In this document: piece by piece, positions 63,942 to 64,000 of the stretch
Layout of the letters: the number at the start of each line of letters is the position of its first letter
Position numbering within the stretch: position 1 is the stretch's first letter
Source: Bacillus siamensis KCTC 13613
GTDB lineage: Bacteria > Bacillota > Bacilli > Bacillales > Bacillaceae
Length of the DNA: 64,000 bases
NCBI RefSeq assembly: GCF_000262045.1
Contig: NZ_AJVF01000023.1
Span: 45,863 to 109,862, forward strand
Direction of reading: 5' to 3'
Program-made: the position numbers and the translations under genes
The notes under the pieces: generated by a model
Databases searched by the model: none
Told to the model about the DNA's origin: nothing
Seen by the model: the letters and a program-made list of their open reading frames with translations, nothing else

Positions 63942-64000
63942 GCTTGGCGGCGTCCTACTCTCACAGGGGGAAACCCCCGACTACCATCGGCGCTGAAGAG
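63942..64000 (-). rRNA. rrf: 5S rRNA, 3' half (runs off window)
   Basis: Minus-strand sequence CTCTTCAGCGCCGATGG through GAGAGTAGGACGCCGCCAAG is the 3' half of Bacillus 5S rRNA, ending AAGC at 63942. It belongs to an rRNA operon that reads toward the two tRNAs. Confidence 0.96.

Overview
The window is a chromosomal segment of a Bacillus of the subtilis group, most like B. amyloliquefaciens / B. velezensis. Most genes match B. subtilis 168 proteins I know from memory (pur, gua, yeb/yea, cotA, gabP, ydj, gut, groE, tat, rex, tsa), but they diverge from them and the accessory loci differ. Written on the + strand, the segment runs opposite to the usual map: the 3' end of an rRNA operon (5S, tRNA-fMet, tRNA-Asp) is at the right edge and purB-purK-purE at the left edge. 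All species statements come from recognising proteins, not from a search.

Layout. 1-6.2 kb: start of the purEKB operon with a guanine-type riboswitch and PurBoxes, yebG-yebE, yebD, yebC, and the riboswitch-controlled purine permease pbuG. 6.3-8.3 kb: an ECF sigma / anti-sigma pair. 8.34-11.74 kb: a decayed genomic island in the 3' end of guaA, bounded by 15-bp direct repeats that each encode the GuaA C-terminus; it carries a PIN-domain gene, an integrase remnant and two tiny regulator-like genes. 11.7-17.8 kb: guaA and yeaC-yeaD-yebA. 17.9-27.2 kb: the CDF transporter gene yeaB, broken in two. An AT-rich, seven-gene, one-direction operon sits in the break. 27.4-34.1 kb: gabP, cotA, ydjO, ydjN, ydjM, bdhA. 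34.2-37.8 kb: sigV-rsiV and oatA (lysozyme resistance). 37.9-41.5 kb: the ydjF(pspA)-G-H-I membrane-stress operon. 42-48.3 kb: glucitol utilisation (gutR, gutB, gutP, fructokinase). 48.4-52.4 kb: variable region with secreted and membrane orphans, tandem PLAT-domain genes and a frameshifted integrase next to groEL. 52.4-64 kb: groESL with CIRCE, ydiL-ydiK, tatAY-tatCY, rex, moaC, ABC-F ydiF, the tRNA t6A genes tsaD/B/E with rimI, thiL, tRNAs and 5S.

The most interesting system is the 18.3-26.6 kb operon. It encodes an asparaginyl-tRNA-synthetase-like enzyme with no anticodon-binding domain, two ATP-grasp ligases, an MFS exporter, a Fe(II)/2-oxoglutarate oxygenase of the asparagine-hydroxylase type, an Asp/Glu-racemase family enzyme and an extracytoplasmic-type solute-binding domain without a signal peptide. 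Together they look like a ribosome- and NRPS-independent pathway that builds and exports a small peptide or amino-acid antimetabolite based on Asp/Asn chemistry. The product is unknown to me.
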